From Pseudoglutamicibacter albus (GTDB lineage: Bacteria; Actinomycetota; Actinomycetes; Actinomycetales; Micrococcaceae): a stretch of 64,000 nt of DNA. This document shows positions 1-8,383 of the stretch, one piece after another. Below the pieces are notes generated by a model. The model saw only the letters and a list, made by a program, of their open reading frames with translations. It was not told the origin of the DNA and searched no databases. Position numbers and translations under genes: made by a program. The stretch lies in assembly GCF_031458175.1 (NCBI RefSeq), contig NZ_JAVDXX010000001.1, forward strand, positions 1,116,001-1,180,000, written 5' to 3'. Position 1 is the stretch's first letter. Each line of letters opens with the position of its first letter.

Positions 1-17
1 CTCCAACAACGCATAGG

Positions 18-60
18 ATGGGGGCGTGTCCGTAACGTTTCGTTGCGGGCACGCCCCCAT
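18..60 (+). terminator. Intrinsic terminator of the gene left of the window
   Basis: Bases 18-37 pair with 41-60 to make a 20-bp stem (G.U wobbles at 29/49 and 33/45) with a 3-base loop, followed by a pyrimidine run (ctcccttttcc). It lies between the left edge and the first gene, so it most likely ends transcription coming from outside the window. Confidence 0.8.
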
Positions 61-92
61 CTCCCTTTTCCGGCCTTACATCAAGGATCCTC

Positions 93-3000
93 ATGCACCA
101 CCTGGCGAAAGTCTCGCTGCGAAACCGGGCTCTGATCATCTTGATCACACTGTTCGTGAGCACGTTCGGCGTTGTTTCGATGAACCAGTTGAAACAAGAG
201 CTCATGCCATCGGTTGAGTTCCCGATGATCTCCGTGGCAGCGCAGCACCCGGGAGCTTCCCCGCAAGTCATGGACGAACAGGTGGCGCAACCGCTGGAAC
301 GCTCACTGCAGGCGGTCGAGGGGCTTGAATCCACCAAATCGACATCCCGGACAGGGCTGACGACCATCCAGCTTTCCCTGGATTACGGGACCAACATGGA
401 CCGTGCACGAAACCAGGTTGAACGAGCCATCTCGAACGCCAGCGACATGTTGCCCGAGGGCGTCTCGCCCACCTCTTTCGCAGGGTCTTTCAGCGACTTC
501 CCGGTCGTGTATTACGCCGTCTCCGGTGACGGCTCGCTCTCCGCTGTCGCAGACCGTGTGAGCGCCAACGTCATCCCTGAGATTGAACGTCTCGACGGGG
601 TCCGCCAGGCCCAACTCACGGGCGCTGATTCCCAGTACGTCAAGGTCACCCCTGACAAAAAGAAGATGAAAGATGCGGGCCTGAGCGAGCAAGACCTGCA
701 GAAAGCGATCAGCGAAGTCGGTAGCTCAGTCCCTCTGGGGTCGATTGAAAAAGGTACGTTGAGTCTGCCGGCCGAGACCAACGGTGCCCCAGCGGACCTC
801 GATGCGTGGCGGAAACTCCCCATAGCCGCCGCGGCGCCGCGGGGCTCAGCCCCGCAGGCACCGCAAGACCGCAACCCCAAGGTCTCGTTGCTGGGTGATG
901 TTGCCACAGTCGAGCTTGCGGATGAGGCCAGCTCCTCGATCACCCGCACCAACGGGGAGCTCTCGCTTGCGCTCTCCATCACCAAGACACCCGAGGCTGA
1001 CACCGTCAGGATCGTCGAGAAGATCAAGGAAACCCTGCCGGGCCTGCTCAAGGACGCCGACGCCGAAGGCGTGGTGATCTTCGATCAAGCCGAACCGATC
1101 ACCGATGCGGTTTCTGACCTGACAAAGGAAGGCCTGCTTGGCCTCGTCTTCGCGATCCTCGTGATCTTGATCTTCTTGCTTTCTTTCCGGGCAACGCTTG
1201 TCACCGCGATCTCGATCCCGCTGTCCTTGCTTGCCACGTTCATCGGCCTGTTCGGTTTCGGTTATTCACTGAACATGCTGACCTTGGGTGCGCTCACCAT
1301 CTCGATCGGCCGAGTGGTCGATGACGCGATCGTTGTGATCGAAAATATTCGTCGCCACCTCGCCAATGACGCACTCGATGCGCGGACCGAACGCGACGGA
1401 ACTGTCGTCTCCCGCCGTGAGAGCATCATCCACGCTGTCCGCGAAGTGGCCGGAGCCATCACCGCATCGACGTTGACGACCGTTGCGGTGTTCGCGCCGA
1501 TCGCTTTCGTATCCGGACTTGCCGGTGAACTGTTCCGTCCGTTCGCCCTCACAGTGAGCATCGCGCTGCTTGCATCCCTGGTGGTCTCGCTCACGATCGT
1601 TCCGGTGCTCGCCTACTGGTTCATCTCCGGCGAAAAGACCTCTCGGAACCGCAAGAGCCGCAATACTGATGCCGCCGAGCGTTTACCGGCCCTGCAGCGG
1701 GCGTACCGTCCCGTCCTTCGTTCCACGCAGAAGCATCCCGTCATCACGCTCGTGGCATCCGTGGTGTTGCTCGCCGGGTCTATCGCGTTGACTCCGTTCA
1801 TCAAAACGAACATGTTCGGTGACATGGGTGAGACCTCTTTCGACGCCGAGCTCGCCCTGCCTGCAGGTTCCTCGCTGGATACCACCGAAAAGCAAGCCCG
1901 TATGGTCTCCGAGAAGATTGAGGGGGTCGATGGTGTCCGCGACGTCCAGTACACGGTCGGCTCGGGCACCGACCAGCTTTCCGTGATGATGGGCGGGCAA
2001 GGCTCGGACACGGCCCAGTTCATTGTGGTGGTCGAAGACTCATCCAAAGTCAATGAAGCGCGCTCCGAGGTCGAAAAGCAGATCGGAGAGCTCGAAGGCC
2101 TCGATAAGGACGCCGAGTTCGAGGTCTCCGCCCCAGGAACCGGTGGTGGTTTCAACCAGGACATCACGATCGAGGTGCAAGGCAACACACCTGAAACTCT
2201 CGCGGAAGCGACCAAGAAGGTCACGGACACGATGCGGGACATCCCTGAGGTGACCGCGATCAAGAATGACCTCACCACAACCCAGCCGACCGTACGCGTT
2301 GACGTGGACCGGAAGAAGGCAGCTGAAAAGGGGTTGAGCGCGCAGCAAGTGGGCGCGTTGCTCAACGGCACCATCGAACCCCTGGAAGCTGGCCGCACCA
2401 CCCTCGGCTTCCAGACCTACACGATCAAGATCGGTGAAGGTAAGACGATCGCTTCACTCGAGGACCTTGAGAAGCTGAAGATCCCTACCGCAACCGGTGA
2501 GGTCACTGTCTCCGACATCGCTAAGGTTTCTCAGCAGGAGAAAGAAACCGTTGTGGTTTCGCGCAACACCGACCGCATTGCGCAAGTCACGATCTCTCCT
2601 ACGGCCGCCGGCCTCGGCGCTGTATCGGCTGAAGTGAGCCAACGGCTGGACCAAATCGAGTTGCCTGACGGCGCCCACGCAAGCATCGGAGGGGCGGCAA
2701 CCCAGCAGGAAGATGCGTTCATGCAGCTGGGGATCGCGGTCCTGCTTGCTATCGCGATCGTCTACATCATCATGGTCGCGACCTTCCGCTCGCTCATCCA
2801 GCCGTTCATTCTGTTGGTTTCGATTCCGTTCGCGTTCATCGGCTCGTTGCTCGCGTTGTTGATCACGCAGATCCCGTTAGGCCTGCCGTCCTTGATCGGC
2901 ATGTTGATGCTGGTTGGCATTGTTGTCACCAACGCGATCGTCCTGATCGACCTCATCAACCAGTACCGCGACACCGCCGCACACCGCGCTGAAGGTGAAC

Positions 3001-3308
3001 GCGACGCGATGCCGCTGAACCAGGCGATCGAGCTGGGTGCGTTGCGCAGGTTGCGTCCGATCTTGATGACGGCGATGGCGACGATCGGCGCGATGGTCCC
3101 AACCGCTTTCGGTATGACGGGCGGTAGCGGTGGATTCATCTCGCAGCCTCTCGCGGTCGTGGTGATCGGTGGCCTCATCTCATCGACGCTATTGACCTTG
3201 ATCCTTGTTCCGGTCCTCTACCGGCTCGTTGAAGGCCGCCGCGAACGCAAACGACTCAAACGCGAAAGCAAAATCAAGGACCAGAATGAAGAACTACTTC
3301 AACCCTGA
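93..3308 (+). CDS. RND-family efflux transporter (AcrB/HAE1-like)
   Basis: This 1071-residue protein has the length and plan of a complete RND pump: an N-terminal membrane segment (about residues 12-30), a long extracytoplasmic loop, a helix bundle (about 345-510) with the GRVVDDAIVVIENIRRHL signature, a second large loop and a second bundle (about 870-1045) with a VGIVVTNAIVLIDL motif. The family uses proton-motive force to export lipids, drugs or other hydrophobic compounds. No membrane-fusion or outer-membrane partner is encoded, as expected for an actinobacterium. AAGGA lies 6 bases before the ATG. The tail overlaps the next gene by 23 bases, implying co-transcription. The substrate cannot be told from the sequence. 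Confidence 0.9.
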   Translation: MHHLAKVSLRNRALIILITLFVSTFGVVSMNQLKQELMPSVEFPMISVAAQHPGASPQVMDEQVAQPLERSLQAVEGLESTKSTSRTGLTTIQLSLDYGTNMDRARNQVERAISNASDMLPEGVSPTSFAGSFSDFPVVYYAVSGDGSLSAVADRVSANVIPEIERLDGVRQAQLTGADSQYVKVTPDKKKMKDAGLSEQDLQKAISEVGSSVPLGSIEKGTLSLPAETNGAPADLDAWRKLPIAAAAPRGSAPQAPQDRNPKVSLLGDVATVELADEASSSITRTNGELSLALSITKTPEADTVRIVEKIKETLPGLLKDADAEGVVIFDQAEPITDAVSDLTKEGLLGLVFAILVILIFLLSFRATLVTAISIPLSLLATFIGLFGFGYSLNMLTLGALTISIGRVVDDAIVVIENIRRHLANDALDARTERDGTVVSRRESIIHAVREVAGAITASTLTTVAVFAPIAFVSGLAGELFRPFALTVSIALLASLVVSLTIVPVLAYWFISGEKTSRNRKSRNTDAAERLPALQRAYRPVLRSTQKHPVITLVASVVLLAGSIALTPFIKTNMFGDMGETSFDAELALPAGSSLDTTEKQARMVSEKIEGVDGVRDVQYTVGSGTDQLSVMMGGQGSDTAQFIVVVEDSSKVNEARSEVEKQIGELEGLDKDAEFEVSAPGTGGGFNQDITIEVQGNTPETLAEATKKVTDTMRDIPEVTAIKNDLTTTQPTVRVDVDRKKAAEKGLSAQQVGALLNGTIEPLEAGRTTLGFQTYTIKIGEGKTIASLEDLEKLKIPTATGEVTVSDIAKVSQQEKETVVVSRNTDRIAQVTISPTAAGLGAVSAEVSQRLDQIELPDGAHASIGGAATQQEDAFMQLGIAVLLAIAIVYIIMVATFRSLIQPFILLVSIPFAFIGSLLALLITQIPLGLPSLIGMLMLVGIVVTNAIVLIDLINQYRDTAAHRAEGERDAMPLNQAIELGALRRLRPILMTAMATIGAMVPTAFGMTGGSGGFISQPLAVVVIGGLISSTLLTLILVPVLYRLVEGRRERKRLKRESKIKDQNEELLQP

Positions 3309-4371
3309 CACCGCGCGAAGGCTCGGTGCGCAGCTTGGTATCGATGCTGAAGAATACGCCGAGTGGGTCGCTCCACGCATCGAGGGTTTAGAAATCCTGG
3401 ACCGCGTAACCGTGTTCGCTCAGGGTCTTCGTGAGCGGCTCGCGCGGGACTATACAGACGCGGTCAACGGGCTTCTCAATAAACTGGGGCCCGAACTCGC
3501 GGAGGGGGAAGGCTACTTCAACCACGCATTCCACTTGTGGCCGGTGAGCCGATTCATCGAGCTGTACGGAGTGGATGAACCGGAGGTTTCCTTAGACGCG
3601 ATCGAGGCGCTCACGAGGGCGTTTACCGGCGAGTGGGCAGTGCGTCCCTACCTGGAGCGCTACCCGGAGCTAACGATGGCACGCGTGCATCAATGGGCGG
3701 ATTCAGATAGCCATAATGTGCGCCGGCTCGCCTCCGAGGGCATCCGCCCGCGCCTTCCGTGGGCGAAGGTGCATAGACCGTTTGTTGCGGACCCCTCCCC
3801 GATCCTTCCGGTCTTGGACCGGCTACACGAGGATCCGTCGCTGTTTGTTCGCAAATCCGTCGCTAACAACCTCAACGATATCGGCCGCACGCACCCTGAG
3901 TTAGCTCTCGCCACGGCCCAACGCTGGGCAACCAGTGGCGGGCCGCACGCAAAGCGGGTCGTGGAGCAAGGGTTGCGCGGGCTGATCAAGTGCGGCCACC
4001 CTGAGGCCTTGGAGCTTGTCGGATTCGCGCCCACTACCGCGATCACCGCAACCCGTCCCGAATTCCCCGACACCGTTGCCGTTGGGGATAAAGCGACCCT
4101 TTCAGCGACACTCACCAACACAGGCGGTACCCCCGCCAACGTGCTTGCAGAGTATCGCGTGCACTTCTTGAAAAAGAACCGCACCAGGAAGCCGAGCGTG
4201 TTCCGCCTCGGCAAATACACGCTGGCGCCAGGTGAAACCCGTGTGGTAACCAAAACGCACCCGTTTCGGGTCACCAGCACACGCACCTACTACCCGGGCA
4301 CCCAGGCTTTACGCCTGGTGATCAACGGGCATGAAGGCGAGCTAGTGGATTTCGAACTCATCCAGGCGTAG
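3286..4371 (+). CDS. AlkC-like DNA alkylation repair glycosylase (HEAT repeats plus Ig-like domain)
   Basis: The 361-residue product reads as helical HEAT-like repeats (about residues 20-235, including DSHNVRRLASEGIRPRLPW and a later DPSLFVRKSVANNLNDI repeat) and then a beta-rich Ig-like C-terminal domain (about 245-361). That architecture is typical of AlkC-type glycosylases, which excise alkylated bases such as 3-methyladenine without base flipping. Frame is open to 3205, but the ATG at 3286 gives the family-like N-terminus MKNYFNPDTA. It overlaps the RND gene by 23 bases, an odd pairing of repair enzyme and efflux pump. Family call is by pattern; substrate specificity is inferred. Confidence 0.8.
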   Translation: MKNYFNPDTARRLGAQLGIDAEEYAEWVAPRIEGLEILDRVTVFAQGLRERLARDYTDAVNGLLNKLGPELAEGEGYFNHAFHLWPVSRFIELYGVDEPEVSLDAIEALTRAFTGEWAVRPYLERYPELTMARVHQWADSDSHNVRRLASEGIRPRLPWAKVHRPFVADPSPILPVLDRLHEDPSLFVRKSVANNLNDIGRTHPELALATAQRWATSGGPHAKRVVEQGLRGLIKCGHPEALELVGFAPTTAITATRPEFPDTVAVGDKATLSATLTNTGGTPANVLAEYRVHFLKKNRTRKPSVFRLGKYTLAPGETRVVTKTHPFRVTSTRTYYPGTQALRLVINGHEGELVDFELIQA

Positions 4372-4410
4372 CTGTGGCGCCCTGGCGGTTGAACCGCCGG
4401 GGCGCCACAG
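4372..4410. terminator. Bidirectional hairpin terminator
   Basis: Inverted repeat CTGTGGCGCC (4372-4381) with GGCGCCACAG (4401-4410), and an inner near-perfect CTGGCGG/CCGCCGG arm. It sits between two convergent genes, so it can serve both strands. Flanking DNA is AT-rich but has only short T runs. Confidence 0.7.
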
Positions 4411-4467
4411 TTAGTCAGTATTCAGTTATTTCGTATCCAACTATTGAGTAGTCAGCTATTCAGCGAT

Positions 4468-5871
4468 TTAGTCGCGGAAGCTACGCAACGTGGTGCGGCG
4501 GTTCTCTTCGCGCATCTGGTCTGCGCTATCGACGTTGAGGTCGCGGTCCGGGCGGTCCTTGACCATCGTCACAGCAACGAAGGAGATAACCGAGACAATA
4601 ATCATGTAGACACCGATCATGTTCGGTTCACCGGTGCGGTTGAGGATCATCTGCGAAATCATCGGAGCGAACGCACCACCCAGCACGGTACCGAGCGCGT
4701 AACCGATCGAGACGCCCGAGTAGCGAACCGAGGACGGGAACATCTCCGCGTACAGTGCCGCCTGCGGACCGTAGGACAGCCCCAAGCCGACAGTCATGAG
4801 CAACACTGCGAGCACGTACATCCACAGATCGTCAACGGTCTTGACTTCCTTGATGATCATCCACATCGGGATAGCCCATACCGCCAAGAGTGCATAGCCG
4901 AGCTGGAAGGTGCGTACACGGCCGATCTTGTCGCCAAGCCAGCCCCCGACGAAGGTGAAGGTCAGCCAGCCGAAGGAGCCGACCATCGTCGCGCCAAGGA
5001 CCGGACCGAGTGGTAGCGGGTTCTCTTCACGCTTGGCGAGGAAGCCGATGAAGAACGCGATAAGCAGGTAGCCGATCGCGTTGTTAGCGATGAAGATGAA
5101 TGCCGAGAGGAAGACCTCGCGCTTGTTCTGCTTCATGAGCTTGCCCAGCGGAGCAGAGGACTCGGCGCGGCGCTCCTGCAGTTCCTCGAAAACAGGAGAC
5201 TCAGAGACAGACCGGCGGATCATGTAGCCCACCACAACCAGCAGGATCGAGATCAGGAACGTGATGCGCCAGCCCCACTCAAGGAAGGCCTGCATGCCGA
5301 GGATCTGCTGGAGAGCGAAGATCACACCGGTTGCCAGAATCATGCCGATCGGGACACCGATCTGCGGGTAGGCGCCAAAGAGCGACCGGCGGCCCTTAGG
5401 CGCGTGCTCAACAGCCATGAGCGCCGCTCCACCCCATTCACCACCGGCGGAGAAGCCCTGGAGAATGCGCAGGAGCATCAGCAGGATCGGAGCAGCAACA
5501 CCGATAGTCGCATAGGTTGGGACCAAGCCGATCGCAGCGGTGGCGAAGCCCATCATCATGAGGGTCAAGACGAGCATCTTCTTACGCCCGAGCTTGTCGC
5601 CGAGGTGTCCGGCAACCACGGCCCCGAGTGGACGGAAGAGGAAGGAAATACCGATCGTGGCAAGCGAGATGACCTGCGTCAAACCTGGGGCATCTTTAGC
5701 TAGCGGATCAAAATAGAGGTTCGCGAAGACAAGCGATGCTGCCTGCGCGTAGATGAAGAAGTCGTACCACTCGATCGAGGTTCCGACGAGGGTTCCGGCA
5801 AGGACGCGACGTTCTTCCTTGCGCTTGGTCGCGGCATCCAAATGTGCCGTGGGTGCAGATGTTGTGGTCAT
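4468..5871 (-). CDS. MHS-family major facilitator transporter
   Basis: This 467-residue protein has about 12 membrane segments and the metabolite:H+ symporter N-terminus (GTSIEWYDFFIYAQAASLVF, residues about 25-44), plus the loop-2 motif GHLGDKLGRKKML. Relatives carry organic acids, proline/betaine or aromatic acids into the cell with protons. The substrate here is unknown. The ATG at 5871 is preceded by AAGGAC and matches the family start; the frame is open to 5949 but that extension runs through a palindromic operator and is unlikely to be translated. Transcribed alone. Confidence 0.88.
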   Translation of the reverse strand: MTTTSAPTAHLDAATKRKEERRVLAGTLVGTSIEWYDFFIYAQAASLVFANLYFDPLAKDAPGLTQVISLATIGISFLFRPLGAVVAGHLGDKLGRKKMLVLTLMMMGFATAAIGLVPTYATIGVAAPILLMLLRILQGFSAGGEWGGAALMAVEHAPKGRRSLFGAYPQIGVPIGMILATGVIFALQQILGMQAFLEWGWRITFLISILLVVVGYMIRRSVSESPVFEELQERRAESSAPLGKLMKQNKREVFLSAFIFIANNAIGYLLIAFFIGFLAKREENPLPLGPVLGATMVGSFGWLTFTFVGGWLGDKIGRVRTFQLGYALLAVWAIPMWMIIKEVKTVDDLWMYVLAVLLMTVGLGLSYGPQAALYAEMFPSSVRYSGVSIGYALGTVLGGAFAPMISQMILNRTGEPNMIGVYMIIVSVISFVAVTMVKDRPDRDLNVDSADQMREENRRTTLRSFRD

Positions 5872-5934
5872 GATGTCCTTCTTTGGCCACAGCAGACCCT
5901 TGTGATGAAGGTAGGGCCTGACTTTTACTATTGC

Positions 5935-5956
5935 CAACCGAACGATCATTCGGTTG
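5935..5956. promoter_or_regulatory. Perfect palindrome, probable TetR-type operator
   Basis: CAACCGAA (5935-5942) and TTCGGTTG (5949-5956) are perfect inverted copies around the 6-base centre CGATCA. The site lies 64 bases upstream of the MHS transporter start. Palindromes of this size and sequence style are typical TetR-family operators, including those of aromatic-acid catabolism. No tetR gene is adjacent, so the regulator would act in trans. Binding is inference. Confidence 0.6.
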
Positions 5957-6089
5957 TGACGGTCACCACATCATACACAGATCTAATGCGACACGCGTCA
6001 CATCACCACGATAGAGAGTGAAACTTTTGCGTCATGCACAAGACATGTTGTAGGCCACGAAAAGCGTTGTCGCTTTCAGCCGCCGCAGT

Positions 6090-7040
6090 TTAGGCTGGCA
6101 ACTTGATGACTTGGCCCGCGAAGGTGAACCCGCCGCCGAACCCGAAAAGCAACGTCCGCCCACCGCGCGGAAGCTCGCCGGCGTGCCACGCTTTAGAAAG
6201 ACCAAGCGGCACGGACGCAGCGGAAGTGTTTCCGGAATTCACAACGTCCTTGATCACAATCTGATCTTTCGCCCCAAGCCCCTTAGCGAGAGGCTCGATG
6301 ATACGCAGGTTGGCCTGATGGAAAGCCAGCACGTCGATATCATCGATCGTGAGACCAGCCTTCTCGAGCACCTTCTGCGCTTCCTTGACCGCCCCGGTCA
6401 GAGCCCAACGCATCACGTTACGGCCGTTCTGGCTGAAGTATTCCGGCTCGCCAGCGATCACAACCGCATCCCCTAGCTCGGGGATCGATCCCCACGCGAC
6501 CGGGCTGATCTCAGGCTCCTCAGTGCGTTCCAGCACGAAAGCTCCCGCACCATCGGCGGTCAGCACGCACGTTGTGCGGTCGGTGTAGTCCGTGAAGTTA
6601 GTCAGCGCTTCAGAACCGATCACGAGCGCCCGCTCAGAAACGCCCGAAGAGACGAACTGATCCGCTACCGCAACCGCATATTCGAAGCCCGAGCACGCGG
6701 TGTTGATATCGAGAACACCTGGGCGCTCCAATCCGAGAGCCTCCGCTACACGGGATGCGACGTTCGGAGTGCGGTTCTGGGAGGTTGTGGATGCAACCAC
6801 GATGAGATCGACAGTCGCGACGTCGGCGTCCTTGAGTGCCATACGTGCCGCCTCGACGGCCATGCTCACCACCGTGTCGTTCTCACCGACCATGCGGCGC
6901 TCTTTGATACCGGTGCGGGCCTGGATCCATTCGTCGTTGGTGTCGACGAGTTTTTCGAGATCATGGTTGGACAAAATTTTCTCTGGCTGAAAATGTCCGA
7001 GACCAATCACACGGGATCCCAGATAGGTGCGGTTCATCAT
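6090..7040 (-). CDS. fabH: 3-oxoacyl-ACP synthase III (KAS III / FabH family)
   Basis: The 316-residue thiolase-fold enzyme has the full KAS III triad: Cys116 in NTACSGF, His241 in AFHQANLR and Asn271 in NSGNTSAAS. FabH condenses an acyl-CoA primer with malonyl-ACP to start fatty-acid synthesis. The gene stands apart from any fabD/acpP/fabF cluster and follows an MFS gene, so it could be a second, specialised KAS III. The ATG at 7040 is chosen because a TACAGT -10 box ends 7 bases before it; a GTG at 7049 in the same frame would fall inside that box. Confidence 0.88.
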   Translation of the reverse strand: MMNRTYLGSRVIGLGHFQPEKILSNHDLEKLVDTNDEWIQARTGIKERRMVGENDTVVSMAVEAARMALKDADVATVDLIVVASTTSQNRTPNVASRVAEALGLERPGVLDINTACSGFEYAVAVADQFVSSGVSERALVIGSEALTNFTDYTDRTTCVLTADGAGAFVLERTEEPEISPVAWGSIPELGDAVVIAGEPEYFSQNGRNVMRWALTGAVKEAQKVLEKAGLTIDDIDVLAFHQANLRIIEPLAKGLGAKDQIVIKDVVNSGNTSAASVPLGLSKAWHAGELPRGGRTLLFGFGGGFTFAGQVIKLPA

Positions 7041-7047
7041 AGGAGTC

Positions 7048-7053
7048 ACTGTA
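7048..7053 (-). promoter_or_regulatory. -10 box (TACAGT) of fabH
   Basis: TACAGT on the minus strand, with 7 bases to the ATG at 7040. This spacing would give a leaderless mRNA. It would let fabH be transcribed independently of the upstream MFS gene. Confidence 0.5.
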
Positions 7054-7061
7054 CCAAGTCT

Positions 7062-8339
7062 CTAACGCTGTTTTTGCTTGTTCAGGACTGTATACGAAAA
7101 CGCGCATATGAAGACGAGAACCGATGCGCCCAGCGTTGCCACGAGGGCGAGGTGGTGTCCGCCGGCGTCCGTGAGGCGGCCTGCAATCGAGTTTCCTGCC
7201 GATGTTCCCAACGTGATCGCTGCCGAGAGCAGAGTCATCACGAATCCCATCCGGTGCGACGGGGTGATGCTGGAGGCGAGCGTGAAGTTCGTGACCAGGA
7301 TAGGCCCGATAGGAACACCGAGTAAAAGGATCGCAAGGCTCATCGAAAGCGGAGTTTCCGGTAGCCACAGCACGATCACGAGAGGCACGAGAGTGACAGC
7401 CCCTGTCAAGAGCCTGGCTGGGTGAGAGAACGTGACAGGCCAGCGCGCTACAGAAAGGGCAGCCAGGCCCGATGTGATGCCCATGACCGCATAGATCAGC
7501 CCGCCGGTTCCCGGGTTGCCGGTGTAGTCGGCGAAGTAGGTGAGGATCGTGGCCAGCGAGCCGAAGACGGTCCCGACCCCGAGCATCCCGATCACGGTGA
7601 TAGCGATGAGCGTAGCGTTGCCTCTCCGCGGTGGCTTCTGGGTGGCCGGCGTAGTTTCCGTAACGGTTGTGCGCGGCTTCTTGAAGCGTGAATAGGCCTC
7701 GGTGTGATGGAACGCGAAGGCCGGGATGATCACGATGCACAACGCCATCGCAACATAGATCGGCACCGCTGGGCCGAAGGTTGCCGCGAGGATTCCGACC
7801 GATGCGGGGCCGAGTACGAAAGAGAGCTCATCCATCGTGGACTCGTAGCTTTGCGCTGCCTCCAGTGTGCGTAGCTGGTGAAGGTCAGCCCCGTACCTGT
7901 TGATCCAACGCACTCGCGTCATGGGCCCGGATGGCGGGATGCTCGCCCCCGCAATCAACGCGATGATCATCAGCTGCGGGGTGAGCGTGACCGGCCCGTC
8001 GCTACCGGAGCCGAAGTACAGAACCCCGATGAGGGCGAGAACATGGATAAGACACAGGCCGAGCAGCGTTGGTTTTTGCCCCAGTTTGTCTGAGAGTGCC
8101 CCGGAGATGGGCGTGCCGATCGCTGCCCCTACCCCGCCGATCGCGGTCACGAGCCCTGGGGTTGTGAAGTCTTCAGCCGAGGCGACGATGTAGGTCAGGC
8201 ACGCCATGCCGAGCATCGACATCGGCAAGCGAGCTAACAGCGAGATCGGAAAATAGAGCGCCCCGGCGTCTTGAGCGAGGCGGCGGAAACTCGTAGCTGA
8301 TTGGGGCGCTTCTTCAGTTGGGCCTTGTACTGGTGTCAT
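7062..8339 (-). CDS. MFS transporter
   Basis: This 425-residue protein has about 12 hydrophobic helices and a loop-2 motif (GALSDKLGQKP, about residues 79-89), so it is a major facilitator permease. It resembles drug or sugar efflux permeases, but the substrate is not recognisable. The ATG at 8339 follows GAGAGG at close spacing and a TAGCAT hexamer (8349-8354) 9 bases upstream. Its stop lies 21 bases before the fabH start, so the two probably share transcripts. Confidence 0.85.
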   Translation of the reverse strand: MTPVQGPTEEAPQSATSFRRLAQDAGALYFPISLLARLPMSMLGMACLTYIVASAEDFTTPGLVTAIGGVGAAIGTPISGALSDKLGQKPTLLGLCLIHVLALIGVLYFGSGSDGPVTLTPQLMIIALIAGASIPPSGPMTRVRWINRYGADLHQLRTLEAAQSYESTMDELSFVLGPASVGILAATFGPAVPIYVAMALCIVIIPAFAFHHTEAYSRFKKPRTTVTETTPATQKPPRRGNATLIAITVIGMLGVGTVFGSLATILTYFADYTGNPGTGGLIYAVMGITSGLAALSVARWPVTFSHPARLLTGAVTLVPLVIVLWLPETPLSMSLAILLLGVPIGPILVTNFTLASSITPSHRMGFVMTLLSAAITLGTSAGNSIAGRLTDAGGHHLALVATLGASVLVFICAFSYTVLNKQKQR

Positions 8340-8383
8340 ATGCCTCTCATGCTAGCCCTTGCCTACACGCGTCCGGCCGTCTT

